From a virus, in the IMG/VR virus record IMGVR_UViG_3300011116_000296, positions 1-63,039 of that record: a stretch of 63,039 nt of DNA. One strand, 5' to 3'. Of the stretch, positions 16,508 through 22,797 are shown one piece after another. The position numbers were made by a program, and so were the translations under genes. Under the pieces are notes generated by a model. The model did not search any database. It saw only the letters and a program-made list of their open reading frames with translations, and was not told the origin of the DNA. Numbering within the stretch: position 1 is the first letter of the stretch; the number at the start of each line of letters is the position of its first letter.

Positions 16508-16786
16508 TTAGCACATCTTTCCGCGTGTTTTACCACGCTGAGCGATACCGTCAGCAGCTCTAGTGTAGCCACCAGAAGACATCTTTTTAATCTTACCGCC
16601 TTTGGCTTTACCCACAGTGGTAAGTTTATCGTAGGTAGCGCCAGCGGCTTCGCCAGCAGCTTCATCAGCGGCGGCGTCCATCATTGCTTTACGCTTTGCA
16701 CGGATCTCGGGAGTAACGATGTCATCAATAGTGACATCAGGACGACGAGGCTTGTATTTTTTTGCTGCTTCAGGAGTCATTGGCAT
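16508..16786 (-). CDS. ADGIA-GKTRGK motif protein, 92 aa
   Basis: I start at ATG 16786 (MPMTPEAAKKYKPRRPDVT); an in-frame GTG at 16795 lies too close to any ribosome site. The N-terminal half is helical with IDDIVTPEIRAKRKAMMDAAADEA. The C-terminus is KKMSSGGYTRAADGIAQRGKTRGKMC, which is nearly the same tail as the next gene upstream. Ends in Cys. Confidence 0.72.
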   Translation of the reverse strand: MPMTPEAAKKYKPRRPDVTIDDIVTPEIRAKRKAMMDAAADEAAGEAAGATYDKLTTVGKAKGGKIKKMSSGGYTRAADGIAQRGKTRGKMC

Positions 16787-16788
16787 GA

Positions 16789-17235
16789 TTAGCACTTCCC
16801 GCCGTAGTTCATTTTGACCATCTTGCCTTTGGTTTTACCTTTGCTGGCAATACCATCAGCAGCGCGTGTGTAGCCACCAGACGAAAGTTTGGTCATAGCC
16901 TCACCTTTATGCAAGCGGCCTTCGTGTTTGTTCACGGCCTTCTGCATCATTTTCTTGTCCATCTTGACGTCTTCATGGGCCATGCCACCTTTGGCCATCT
17001 TGCCTTTGCCGTCAGCAGCAAAGTCAGGAACCATCTTGCCACCCTTGTTGACCATAGTCATACCGCCATCTGCGTAACCTTTTTTCATATCGCCACCTTT
17101 AGAAAATTTCTTGCCTTTATCGGCCATGGAAAAATCTTTGCCCACAGACTGTGGGACGCCTACTTTCTTGGCGAACGATGGGTTGTGCGCCACCGCTTCC
17201 ATGAAATTGTGTTGTTTTTTGGAACTACTTGGCAT
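16789..17235 (-). CDS. Lys/Gly/Met-rich virion-cluster protein, 148 aa
   Basis: SSSKKQHNFMEAVAHNPSFAKKVGV-PQSVGKDF is a conserved N-terminal helix pair seen in many phage small proteins. A low-complexity Lys/Gly/Met segment (KKGYADGGMTMVNKGGKM, KMAKGGMAHEDVKMDKKMM) follows. It ends in KLSSGGYTRAADGIASKGKTKGKM and YGGKC. Composition suggests a flexible, strongly basic internal protein. Its first base overlaps the stop of the 82-aa gene. Confidence 0.75.
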   Translation of the reverse strand: MPSSSKKQHNFMEAVAHNPSFAKKVGVPQSVGKDFSMADKGKKFSKGGDMKKGYADGGMTMVNKGGKMVPDFAADGKGKMAKGGMAHEDVKMDKKMMQKAVNKHEGRLHKGEAMTKLSSGGYTRAADGIASKGKTKGKMVKMNYGGKC

Positions 17236-17483
17236 TATTTGCCTCCCGCGTACCAGTTAACAAGTTGAACTAAGCCCGCGCCTACAACGCTACTAGCACC
17301 ACCAACAAGCATCAAAACCTTCCAGCCACCTTTAGCCTCGGATAAAGTCTTTTCAATAGCTGTTAGTGTTGTTTGCATAGCTTTCATGTTTTCCAACATC
17401 TTATCCATATCATCTTGCAAATGCCTGATGTCGGATGCGTGTGTAGCTAACTCTCTGGCTGTTTGAATGGCGTCATCAGTCAT
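17235..17483 (-). CDS. Coiled-coil protein with C-terminal TM helix, 82 aa
   Basis: About 50 residues of amphipathic helix (LATHASDIRHLQDDMDKMLENMK, AMQTTLTAIEKTLSEAK) lead into one TM helix (VLMLVGGASSVVGAGLVQLVNWY). The shape resembles XhlA-like hemolysin or holin accessory proteins, but it lies in the head-neck cluster rather than with the lysis genes. Function unknown. Confidence 0.7.
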   Translation of the reverse strand: MTDDAIQTARELATHASDIRHLQDDMDKMLENMKAMQTTLTAIEKTLSEAKGGWKVLMLVGGASSVVGAGLVQLVNWYAGGK

Positions 17484-17484
17484 T

Positions 17485-17730
17485 TCAGCACTTCCAAGCT
17501 CTAAGTGATTTATTGATGCGTGAGTCTGGATCTTTGGCGGTCTTGGCGGATGTCAATTTCTTTTTCATCCCTTCCATCCTCGCACAGAAAGAGTCTCGCC
17601 GAGAGCCGCCTTCTGGCTGGGGAGGTTTCAAGTTCATGCCTTGCTTTTTGGCGGAGGCGCGACCCTTGGCATTCAAGCCACCCTTGGGGTTCTTGCCCTC
17701 TTTCCTCTGCCATGCTGGACTCTTAGCCAT
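17485..17730 (-). CDS. DUF6321-like small basic protein, 81 aa
   Basis: ATG 17730 gives MAKSPAWQRKEGKNPKGGLN, the conserved start of DUF6321-type phage proteins. AKGRASAKKQGMNLKPP, SRRDSFCARMEGMKKKL and the closing DPDSRINKSLRAWKC are the rest of the family pattern. Longer in-frame starts exist but would run further into the upstream gene. The chosen start overlaps it by 8 nt. Function unknown; basic protein of the head-neck cluster. Confidence 0.76.
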   Translation of the reverse strand: MAKSPAWQRKEGKNPKGGLNAKGRASAKKQGMNLKPPQPEGGSRRDSFCARMEGMKKKLTSAKTAKDPDSRINKSLRAWKC

Positions 17731-17995
17731 AGAACGCCACCGCTGCGCAAGTTGCGCCAACAGAAACCACCAAACTGGTCGAGCAAATTACGCCTTCACC
17801 CGGAATCCAAATACTAGACACGCCAGCAGCGCCAATAGTAAAGGTGAACAAGGTTGTTGCGCCGTCTTTAATAACGATGGTAGTTGCGCCCGTAGCGCTG
17901 TACCACAATCCTTTAAAACGAGTGCGACCGTTATAGGCGGTAGTGTCAGTGCTAACTGGGCACGTTGCGCCTCTTGTATCTGTTTGCATACCCAT
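17723..17995 (-). CDS. Small beta-rich virion protein, 90 aa
   Basis: ATG 17995 (MGMQTDTRGATCPVSTD) has AAGGAG 7 nt upstream; an in-frame TTG before it has no such site. The rest is short strands: RFKGLWYSATGATTIVIKDG, TLFTFTIGAAGVSSIWIPGEGV and a hydrophobic end. This layout is typical of small phage decoration or tail proteins. Follows a UUCG hairpin (18015-18030) downstream of the 144-aa gene. Confidence 0.68.
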   Translation of the reverse strand: MGMQTDTRGATCPVSTDTTAYNGRTRFKGLWYSATGATTIVIKDGATTLFTFTIGAAGVSSIWIPGEGVICSTSLVVSVGATCAAVAFYG

Positions 17996-18014
17996 AATCA
18001 ATCTCCTTGTAAAT

Positions 18015-18030
18015 GGGGGCCGAAGCCCCC
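18015..18030 (-). terminator. UUCG hairpin in the late operon (possible attenuator)
   Basis: Minus strand GGGGGC-TTCG-GCCCCC, a very stable tetraloop hairpin between the 144-aa and 90-aa genes. It is followed by ATTTACAAGGAG, not a U-run. Partial termination or mRNA-end protection is possible; a full terminator is unlikely. Confidence 0.5.
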
Positions 18031-18038
18031 TAGATTAA

Positions 18039-18473
18039 TTAGTTTTGGTTGCCAACAGGAAAGCCAACTCCGTCAGAGCCGCGAACAGTGTAGGTCACGC
18101 TCAACACACCAGCAGAAGCGGCGGTAGCAGTGAAACTAAGAATAGCGTCAGTTGAACCTACGTTAGCCATTGTGCCCACGTTTGCAGCAGTAACGGTCAA
18201 TGCGTTTAAACCAGCGGCAGTAGAAAGCGTACCAATGATAGTGCCACCAACAGTCACGTTAGGTGTACCAGCAGCGCCGGTGGTCATATAAGCCTGAACG
18301 TTGCTAATGATAGATCCAGCGGGGATCATCAAAGTTACAGCAGAACCAGCAACCAAAGTTACTTGTTGAGTAACTTGTGCTGCGCCAGTGTTACGAACTG
18401 TGCCAGCAGTAGTGCCGGTTGTGTCTTTGACAGTGCCAAGCAGCCAAGGGCCAAGGTGAGTTGCGAATCCCAT
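18039..18473 (-). CDS. Beta-rich virion protein, 144 aa
   Basis: ATG 18473 (MGFATHLGPWLLGTVKDTTG) has AAGGA 8 nt upstream, better than the longer in-frame start. The protein is Ala/Gly/Thr/Val-rich with alternating strands (QQVTLVAGSAVTLMIPAGS, ISNVQAYMTTGAAGTPNVTVGGT) and ends VRGSDGVGFPVGNQN. Probably a capsid decoration or head-associated protein, as it follows the capsid gene apart from the inserted HNH gene. No family recognised with certainty. Confidence 0.72.
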   Translation of the reverse strand: MGFATHLGPWLLGTVKDTTGTTAGTVRNTGAAQVTQQVTLVAGSAVTLMIPAGSIISNVQAYMTTGAAGTPNVTVGGTIIGTLSTAAGLNALTVTAANVGTMANVGSTDAILSFTATAASAGVLSVTYTVRGSDGVGFPVGNQN

Positions 18474-18499
18474 GATATGTGTCCTTACATACAAGTTAA

Positions 18500-18542
18500 G
18501 TGCATTAATCGGTATGTCGTCAGCCGGGACTGTTTAATGCAC
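18500..18542 (-). promoter_or_regulatory. Inverted repeat in the leader of the 144-aa gene
   Basis: GTGCATTAA (18500-18508) and TTAATGCAC (18534-18542) form a perfect 9-bp inverted repeat with a 25-nt loop. A smaller CCGG/CCGG hairpin lies directly beside it. The region lies between the HNH stop and the ribosome site of the 144-aa gene. It could be an operator, an RNA processing site or part of the HNH element's boundary. Confidence 0.45.
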
Positions 18543-18569
18543 CGGAAAGCCCGGATTAGTTGCAATATA

Positions 18570-19172
18570 TCATGGTGTTTCTTGGGGTGCAACAAGTTTG
18601 TTTGACTTCTTTAAGTTTTCTTCTTGGGTGATAACGCGCAGATTCCATGGCACATGTAGGCCGCACACTTCGTGCGAACGCAGCGGCACAATGTGGTCAA
18701 CAACGTACTGCTCCCCGGTGGTCTGGGTCATGGTGATTGCCATCTTATATATTTCCCGCATGGTAGCTTTTTGCGCAGTGGTAAGCCATTTAGGTGTAAC
18801 TTCGCGGTGTTTGCGCCTACGACTTTTTGTGTCGGCGCGTACCCAAATAATGTTGCGTTCTTTCCACGCATTTTGATATTCGCGTTTGACGTGTTGTGGG
18901 CGAATGGACGCCGCAGCAATCACGGCTTCGCGGTTTTCTTGATACCACTCGTTTTTGCGATCTTTAGTGTCTTCACGTTTGTTGTACTCACGGAAGTAGT
19001 CGGCACGAGTTTCATTGCCTTTTGCCCACTCAACTTTCAAACACTCTACGCAGGCTCCTTTGGTTTTGCGTGCCGCAATGTGCCCATGCTTGCAAGGTTG
19101 TCCAGTGAAATAGTACTTACTGCCGGTTTTCTTGGCTTCTTCGCGGGTCTTGGGTAGGTTTGTGGTGTCCAT
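18570..19172 (-). CDS. HNH homing-type endonuclease, 200 aa
   Basis: N-terminal zinc motif of the phage HNH type: Cys27-KHGH, then Cys41-VEC44. The HNH core is at the C-terminus: VVDHIVPLRS (Asp159-His160), VPWNLRVITQEEN (Asn177) and a final Asn-rich helix. Basic coiled middle segment. It has its own AGGAG site and lies just after the capsid gene's terminator, as expected of a selfish insertion (moron) in the late operon. It would nick or cut DNA at a related locus in competing phages. I see no intron or interrupted gene around it. Confidence 0.85.
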   Translation of the reverse strand: MDTTNLPKTREEAKKTGSKYYFTGQPCKHGHIAARKTKGACVECLKVEWAKGNETRADYFREYNKREDTKDRKNEWYQENREAVIAAASIRPQHVKREYQNAWKERNIIWVRADTKSRRRKHREVTPKWLTTAQKATMREIYKMAITMTQTTGEQYVVDHIVPLRSHEVCGLHVPWNLRVITQEENLKKSNKLVAPQETP

Positions 19173-19214
19173 TTTGGCTCCTGTGACTTAGTTACAGGTA
19201 ATATACCACAGTTA

Positions 19215-19248
19215 TTTTAAAAAACAAAAAAGGCCCCGAAGGGCCTTT
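19215..19248 (-). terminator. Strong intrinsic terminator after the major capsid gene
   Basis: Minus strand AAAGGCCC-TTCG-GGGCCTTT followed by TTTGTTTTTT: an 8-bp stem with a C(UUCG)G tetraloop and a long U-tract. It begins 18 nt after the capsid stop codon. It would stop most transcription leaving the capsid gene, so capsid mRNA is favoured and the downstream tail genes need read-through or a second promoter. Confidence 0.88.
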
Positions 19249-19265
19249 CCGATAAGGCCGAAGCC

Positions 19266-20174
19266 TTATGCGCCGGGGCTTCCGAAGATGCCGAGGGGAT
19301 CAGATACGCCAAAAGAATAGCGTTCGCGGGCCTTGTATCTCACGTTACCCGTATCGAAATCTCCATCCATTCCAGTGCTCATAGGAGTACGGACAAAGTG
19401 CTTCAAGCCGTTAGGCACGTCGGTCAACAGGAACCAAGCGTTGGTGTCTGTCAAGAAGTGGTTAACGGTGTAGCCTTCAGGAATAGAACCGTTGTTCTTC
19501 AATGCGTTGATGTCATTGTCGGTTGTACCAACACGCAATTCTGTTTCCAGCAAACGTGTAGCAACGAACATCAATGAAGGAGGAACAACTAATTTCTTGG
19601 GCTTGGCAGCGATCAGCAAACCGCGCTCGTCTGTCCAAGCAGCGATCTGAATAACTGCGTTTTCCAACGAAGTTTCATTCAAGTCTGCGCCAGTTGTAGG
19701 ACGGTTGCTGTTAGTACCACCGGAAACCAAGGGGTGTGCAGTAGAGCACAACACTTGACCGTCGCCGTATGTAGGGCCGCCAGCAAAAGCGTTGTTCAAG
19801 ACGTAAGCGCCTTTAACTTGCTTTGTGTAAGCCATACCGCGGGCCAGAGCCTTGGTATAACGTGAAGACAAGCTGTCGTACAAGTTATCTTCCACAGCTT
19901 CCTCAGTGATGGAGAAGCCCATCGCAATGGTTTCGTGGGTGTAACGTGCAGTCCATGCTTCTTGTGCGTTGTCATAAGCGATGGCAGAGCCTTCATTCTT
20001 GACAGGTGCAGCAGAGAAACCAGACAGCTTTGTCTCTTCTTCAAAACTACGCTCAGATGTCTCTGTTTCGTAGATTTCTTTGTGCTCTTCGCCGTACTTA
20101 GCGTACTCCAAACCAAACAATGCGTTCAGACCGGGGAGCAACTCTTTCAATAGTTGTGCGCGTGAAATAGCCAT
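19266..20174 (-). CDS. Major capsid protein (HK97 fold, Mu gpT-like), 302 aa
   Basis: LLKELLPGLNALFGLEYAKY starts the N-arm. TKLSGFSAAPVKNEGSAIAYD and the TARYTHETIAMGFSITEEAVEDN segment mark the E-loop and spine helix region. VLCSTAHPLVSGGTNSN and KPKKLVVPPSLMFVATRLLET are typical of Mu gpT-type capsid proteins. The C-terminus has FVRTPMSTGMDGDFDTGNVRYKARERYSFG. Length fits an unprocessed HK97-fold subunit. It lies after scaffold and two head proteins and directly before a strong terminator, as expected of a highly expressed gene. Confidence 0.9.
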   Translation of the reverse strand: MAISRAQLLKELLPGLNALFGLEYAKYGEEHKEIYETETSERSFEEETKLSGFSAAPVKNEGSAIAYDNAQEAWTARYTHETIAMGFSITEEAVEDNLYDSLSSRYTKALARGMAYTKQVKGAYVLNNAFAGGPTYGDGQVLCSTAHPLVSGGTNSNRPTTGADLNETSLENAVIQIAAWTDERGLLIAAKPKKLVVPPSLMFVATRLLETELRVGTTDNDINALKNNGSIPEGYTVNHFLTDTNAWFLLTDVPNGLKHFVRTPMSTGMDGDFDTGNVRYKARERYSFGVSDPLGIFGSPGA

Positions 20175-20187
20175 GGTAAGTTACTCC

Positions 20188-20766
20188 TTAGATACCGGTG
20201 GTATTGTTATACGAGTGAGTGTTGATCTTGACGATCATCTCAACGTATGTGGTTGATGTAACAGCAGTCTCAGGCACAACATCAATGATACGAATTGGCA
20301 ATGTGGCCGTAACGTCAGTAGAAGTTGTAATTGCTTGAGTTGAATTGCCGGTGTTTGTATTACCAGAATTCAATGCCACGGGAGCATTTTGACCAACAGC
20401 AGCGCGGGTCAAAGTAGACATGGTAGTGCCAGAAGACACAACTGCCACTTTAAACAGAGCTGTAGGATCATCAACAATATAAGCCAAAACGTTGCTCACG
20501 CCAGATGACGGAGCATACTGAGCTTGAACTGTTTGACCAGAAGAGTTGGTGTATTGAACGCCGACACAGACGCCAACGCATTGTGCAGCGGCAGTGCCGC
20601 TGGCAATCACTTTGCATGAGCCTGAAGCCAACATTTCAACAAGGTCGCCATCAAAGACAGCGCCGGAATCGACTGGGATCAGTCGAGTAGAACCCGCATA
20701 AGGATTTCCGCCAATACGATTGACTGGCTGAAAACCATAGGGCTTATCAACGGTAGGATATGCCAT
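20188..20766 (-). CDS. Head-associated/decoration protein, 192 aa
   Basis: MAYPTVDKPYGFQPVNRIGGN-PYAGSTRLIPV is a conserved start of proteins encoded directly upstream of Mu gpT-type capsid genes. The rest is beta-rich and Thr/Ser-rich (AQCVGVCVGVQYTNSSGQT, VLAYIVDDPTALFKVAVV, LPIRIIDVVPE). It is probably a capsid decoration or cement protein. 13 nt before the capsid gene. Function inferred from position and fold character. Confidence 0.78.
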   Translation of the reverse strand: MAYPTVDKPYGFQPVNRIGGNPYAGSTRLIPVDSGAVFDGDLVEMLASGSCKVIASGTAAAQCVGVCVGVQYTNSSGQTVQAQYAPSSGVSNVLAYIVDDPTALFKVAVVSSGTTMSTLTRAAVGQNAPVALNSGNTNTGNSTQAITTSTDVTATLPIRIIDVVPETAVTSTTYVEMIVKINTHSYNNTTGI

Positions 20767-20784
20767 TTAAGACTCCAAAAAAAT

Positions 20785-21243
20785 TTAATTACCTTTACCG
20801 AAAGTGACCGTGGACTTACGTTCTTTGAACATAGGCATCCTCGGATCATTTTCGCGCATGTAAGTATTGTCAACAGAACTCATCTGCGCTTCCGCTTGTT
20901 GGCGATAGTACGCATTACGTTGCTCTGTAAACTCTACTGGGGTTTTGCAAAGCAACAAACCACCGACTTCAATACTGTCAGGAAACTTCCCGTTGGAAGA
21001 ACCAAACAGACGGATTTCGGGATGGTCGGAAGCTTTTACGGGTTCCCAGCCTTCGCGTAACTTACCAGAAATGTTAGTGGCGTCGTCTTTACCTAACGAT
21101 GCAATCCTGATCCAGCGAAACGCATAACCCTCCTCCGGATTGGGGTCGGGCAGAAGTTGTGGTGGCATCCATTGCTTTGGACGCTCCATCTTCTCGCGGG
21201 TATCAAGTTCACGAGTCATACGGTTAGTCTTTTCCATTTTCAT
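20785..21243 (-). CDS. Conserved head-module protein, 152 aa
   Basis: A helical charged N-terminus (KTNRMTRELDTREKMERPKQW) precedes a compact domain with GYAFRWIRIASLGKDDATN, GWEPVKASDHPEIRLFG and VGGLLLCKTPVEFTEQRN. The C-terminus is helical and ends with RKSTVTFGKGN. Such proteins regularly sit between scaffold and decoration genes in podophages, with no proven role. It overlaps the scaffold by 4 nt. Confidence 0.76.
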   Translation of the reverse strand: MKMEKTNRMTRELDTREKMERPKQWMPPQLLPDPNPEEGYAFRWIRIASLGKDDATNISGKLREGWEPVKASDHPEIRLFGSSNGKFPDSIEVGGLLLCKTPVEFTEQRNAYYRQQAEAQMSSVDNTYMRENDPRMPMFKERKSTVTFGKGN

Positions 21244-22196
21244 TTCCTCATTTCTTCAGCAACCTTACGGGCGTACAGTTCCAAAGGAACTCCCAACCGC
21301 TTGGCGAGATTCACCTGTGTCTGCGTAAGCACGATCTTTTTAGGCGCTGTGCTACGGGTTGCAGGTGCAACAATGTTGGATTTAGTGCGTTGAGGTTTAG
21401 CATCAACGGACTCTTCGGCTCCAAACTGATCCGAGAATCTTTCCCTAATGTCAGCGTTAATACGTCGATAGTATTCGTCGCTGCCACTTGGTATTCCTTC
21501 ACTCACTAAATCTTCATGCAAGCCTAGGGCATAGGCTGTCATTCGTTTGTTGCTTCCAAACCACTGATTTTGATCTTGCCATGCAAGCAGTTTTTCATCA
21601 ACAGGTGCAGCTTTAGTGGGCTGTTGAGCGATTTGTACAGGAGTTTCTTCTTCCTGTAAAGGGGCAGGCTTAAAATTATTTACTTTATCTGCACGAATCT
21701 TCGCAGTAGTGAGTGCTTCCTGAGCTTCAACTAACTTATCAGTATCGCCAGACTCGTAGGCTTCCTTGTACATGCGCTTAGCAGTTTCGACCTCGTTAGA
21801 GACCACACGCTTAGCCTGTTCAAGAAGGGCAGCTTGGTTCTGATTGACAGAACCTTTAAGGCGTTTGTTCTCTTCCAGCACGGCCTGAGCCAAGCGTAAA
21901 GCCTCTTCTTTTTCACGTTCAGCCGATTCTTTTGCTCGGCGCTCTTCGTGATAACCCTTGGTAAAGTGTTTGATCCGCTTCTGTACGCCCTCGTCGTACT
22001 TGGCCAACTCCTCGTCTGTTACCTCTTTAGGAGGCTCAGCCATGGGTTTGCGGCCACGATCCTCGGCAGGGGTGTCGTCTACGACCTCAATTTCAGGTTC
22101 GCTTTCACCCTCAACTTCAAAATCAACCTTTTCTTCAGCCTTGGCATCTTTGCCTTCAGCTTCGTCAGGGAACTTAAATTCGTCTTTTTCAGCCAT
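21240..22196 (-). CDS. Scaffolding protein candidate, 318 aa
   Basis: Very acidic N-terminus (EKVDFEVEGESEPEIEVVDD), then a central coiled coil (KRIKHFTKGYHEERRAKESAEREKEE and QAVLEENKRLKG, quoted in parts). Another helical stretch rich in Glu/Lys/Ala follows, and a basic C-terminal helix (LAKRLGVPLELYARKVAEEMRK, in part). Composition, length and position between portal and capsid genes fit a scaffold that directs procapsid assembly and leaves before packaging. No protease motif. Confidence 0.82.
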   Translation of the reverse strand: MAEKDEFKFPDEAEGKDAKAEEKVDFEVEGESEPEIEVVDDTPAEDRGRKPMAEPPKEVTDEELAKYDEGVQKRIKHFTKGYHEERRAKESAEREKEEALRLAQAVLEENKRLKGSVNQNQAALLEQAKRVVSNEVETAKRMYKEAYESGDTDKLVEAQEALTTAKIRADKVNNFKPAPLQEEETPVQIAQQPTKAAPVDEKLLAWQDQNQWFGSNKRMTAYALGLHEDLVSEGIPSGSDEYYRRINADIRERFSDQFGAEESVDAKPQRTKSNIVAPATRSTAPKKIVLTQTQVNLAKRLGVPLELYARKVAEEMRK

Positions 22197-22206
22197 GATT
22201 TACTCC

Positions 22207-22608
22207 TTAAGGACGCTGGATACCACGAGGGTCTTGCACAACAGCCTGAACAGAATCATCATTGATGAGTCGCCACTCTGTACCATGAATCTTCATGCGG
22301 GTTCCCGTGTTAGGACGTACTAACACAAAGTCACCTACTTTGCAGCTTGGGCCAGATGGGAATCTGGTCGCGTCTTTGAACGCATCGGGGCCAATCTTGG
22401 CAACGAATAACACGGGGGAGAGAAGCTCCTCGTTGTACATCATCTGCGCAGATTTAATAATCCCTGTCTCGCTCAACTCTTCTTCTGCCTTGGGCAACAT
22501 ACACAGCAAATGGTACGTTGCTGGATCTGGCACTTGTTTGGCTTTCTCTTCAGCAGAGGTATTGAGCACCCCGCTTAGATCAACCGCACTGACATCAAAT
22601 TCATTCAT
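22207..22608 (-). CDS. GroES-like co-chaperonin, 133 aa
   Basis: ATG 22608 is preferred, as AAGGA lies 8 nt upstream; ATG 22614 is too close. The fold markers are ATYHLLCMLPKAEEELSETGI, a mobile-loop-like segment (IIKSAQMMYNEEL), SPVLFVAKIGPDAF, then CKVGDFVLVRPNTGTRMKI and EWRLINDDSVQAVVQDP. The last matches the GroES strand order (GD-VL...G---K--G-EY-I---D--AV). Comparable to T4 gp31 in idea: it would cap host GroEL to fold the capsid protein. It sits between portal and scaffold genes. Confidence 0.78.
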   Translation of the reverse strand: MNEFDVSAVDLSGVLNTSAEEKAKQVPDPATYHLLCMLPKAEEELSETGIIKSAQMMYNEELLSPVLFVAKIGPDAFKDATRFPSGPSCKVGDFVLVRPNTGTRMKIHGTEWRLINDDSVQAVVQDPRGIQRP

Positions 22609-22795
22609 CTTCATATTCCTTAGTCTTACGCACGAGGTCAGCAAGTTCATACTGCGCGGTTTGCAGACCCCGGATAGTTCCGCACAGTTCTTTGTAGTGG
22701 TCGTGGGATTTAGCTCCACCACCACTGACAACATCGACCAACTGCTTGACGTGTTCATCAAGCTTACCGTTCAACACTTCAAGCAAGTTAGCCAT
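22601..22795 (-). CDS. Small coiled-coil protein, 64 aa
   Basis: MANLLEVLNGKLDEHVKQLVD, a Gly-rich turn (VVSGGGAKSHDHYKEL) and a second helix (GLQTAQYELADLVRKTKEYED). The ATG follows the portal stop by two bases, and the end overlaps the GroES-like gene by 8 nt. No known function. It may be a head assembly cofactor. Confidence 0.72.
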   Translation of the reverse strand: MANLLEVLNGKLDEHVKQLVDVVSGGGAKSHDHYKELCGTIRGLQTAQYELADLVRKTKEYEDE

Positions 22796-22797
22796 GA

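Noticed and set aside
18474-19265. Group I intron around the HNH gene
   Set aside because: Neighbouring genes are complete on both sides and I see no P/Q/R/S core; the HNH gene is free-standing.
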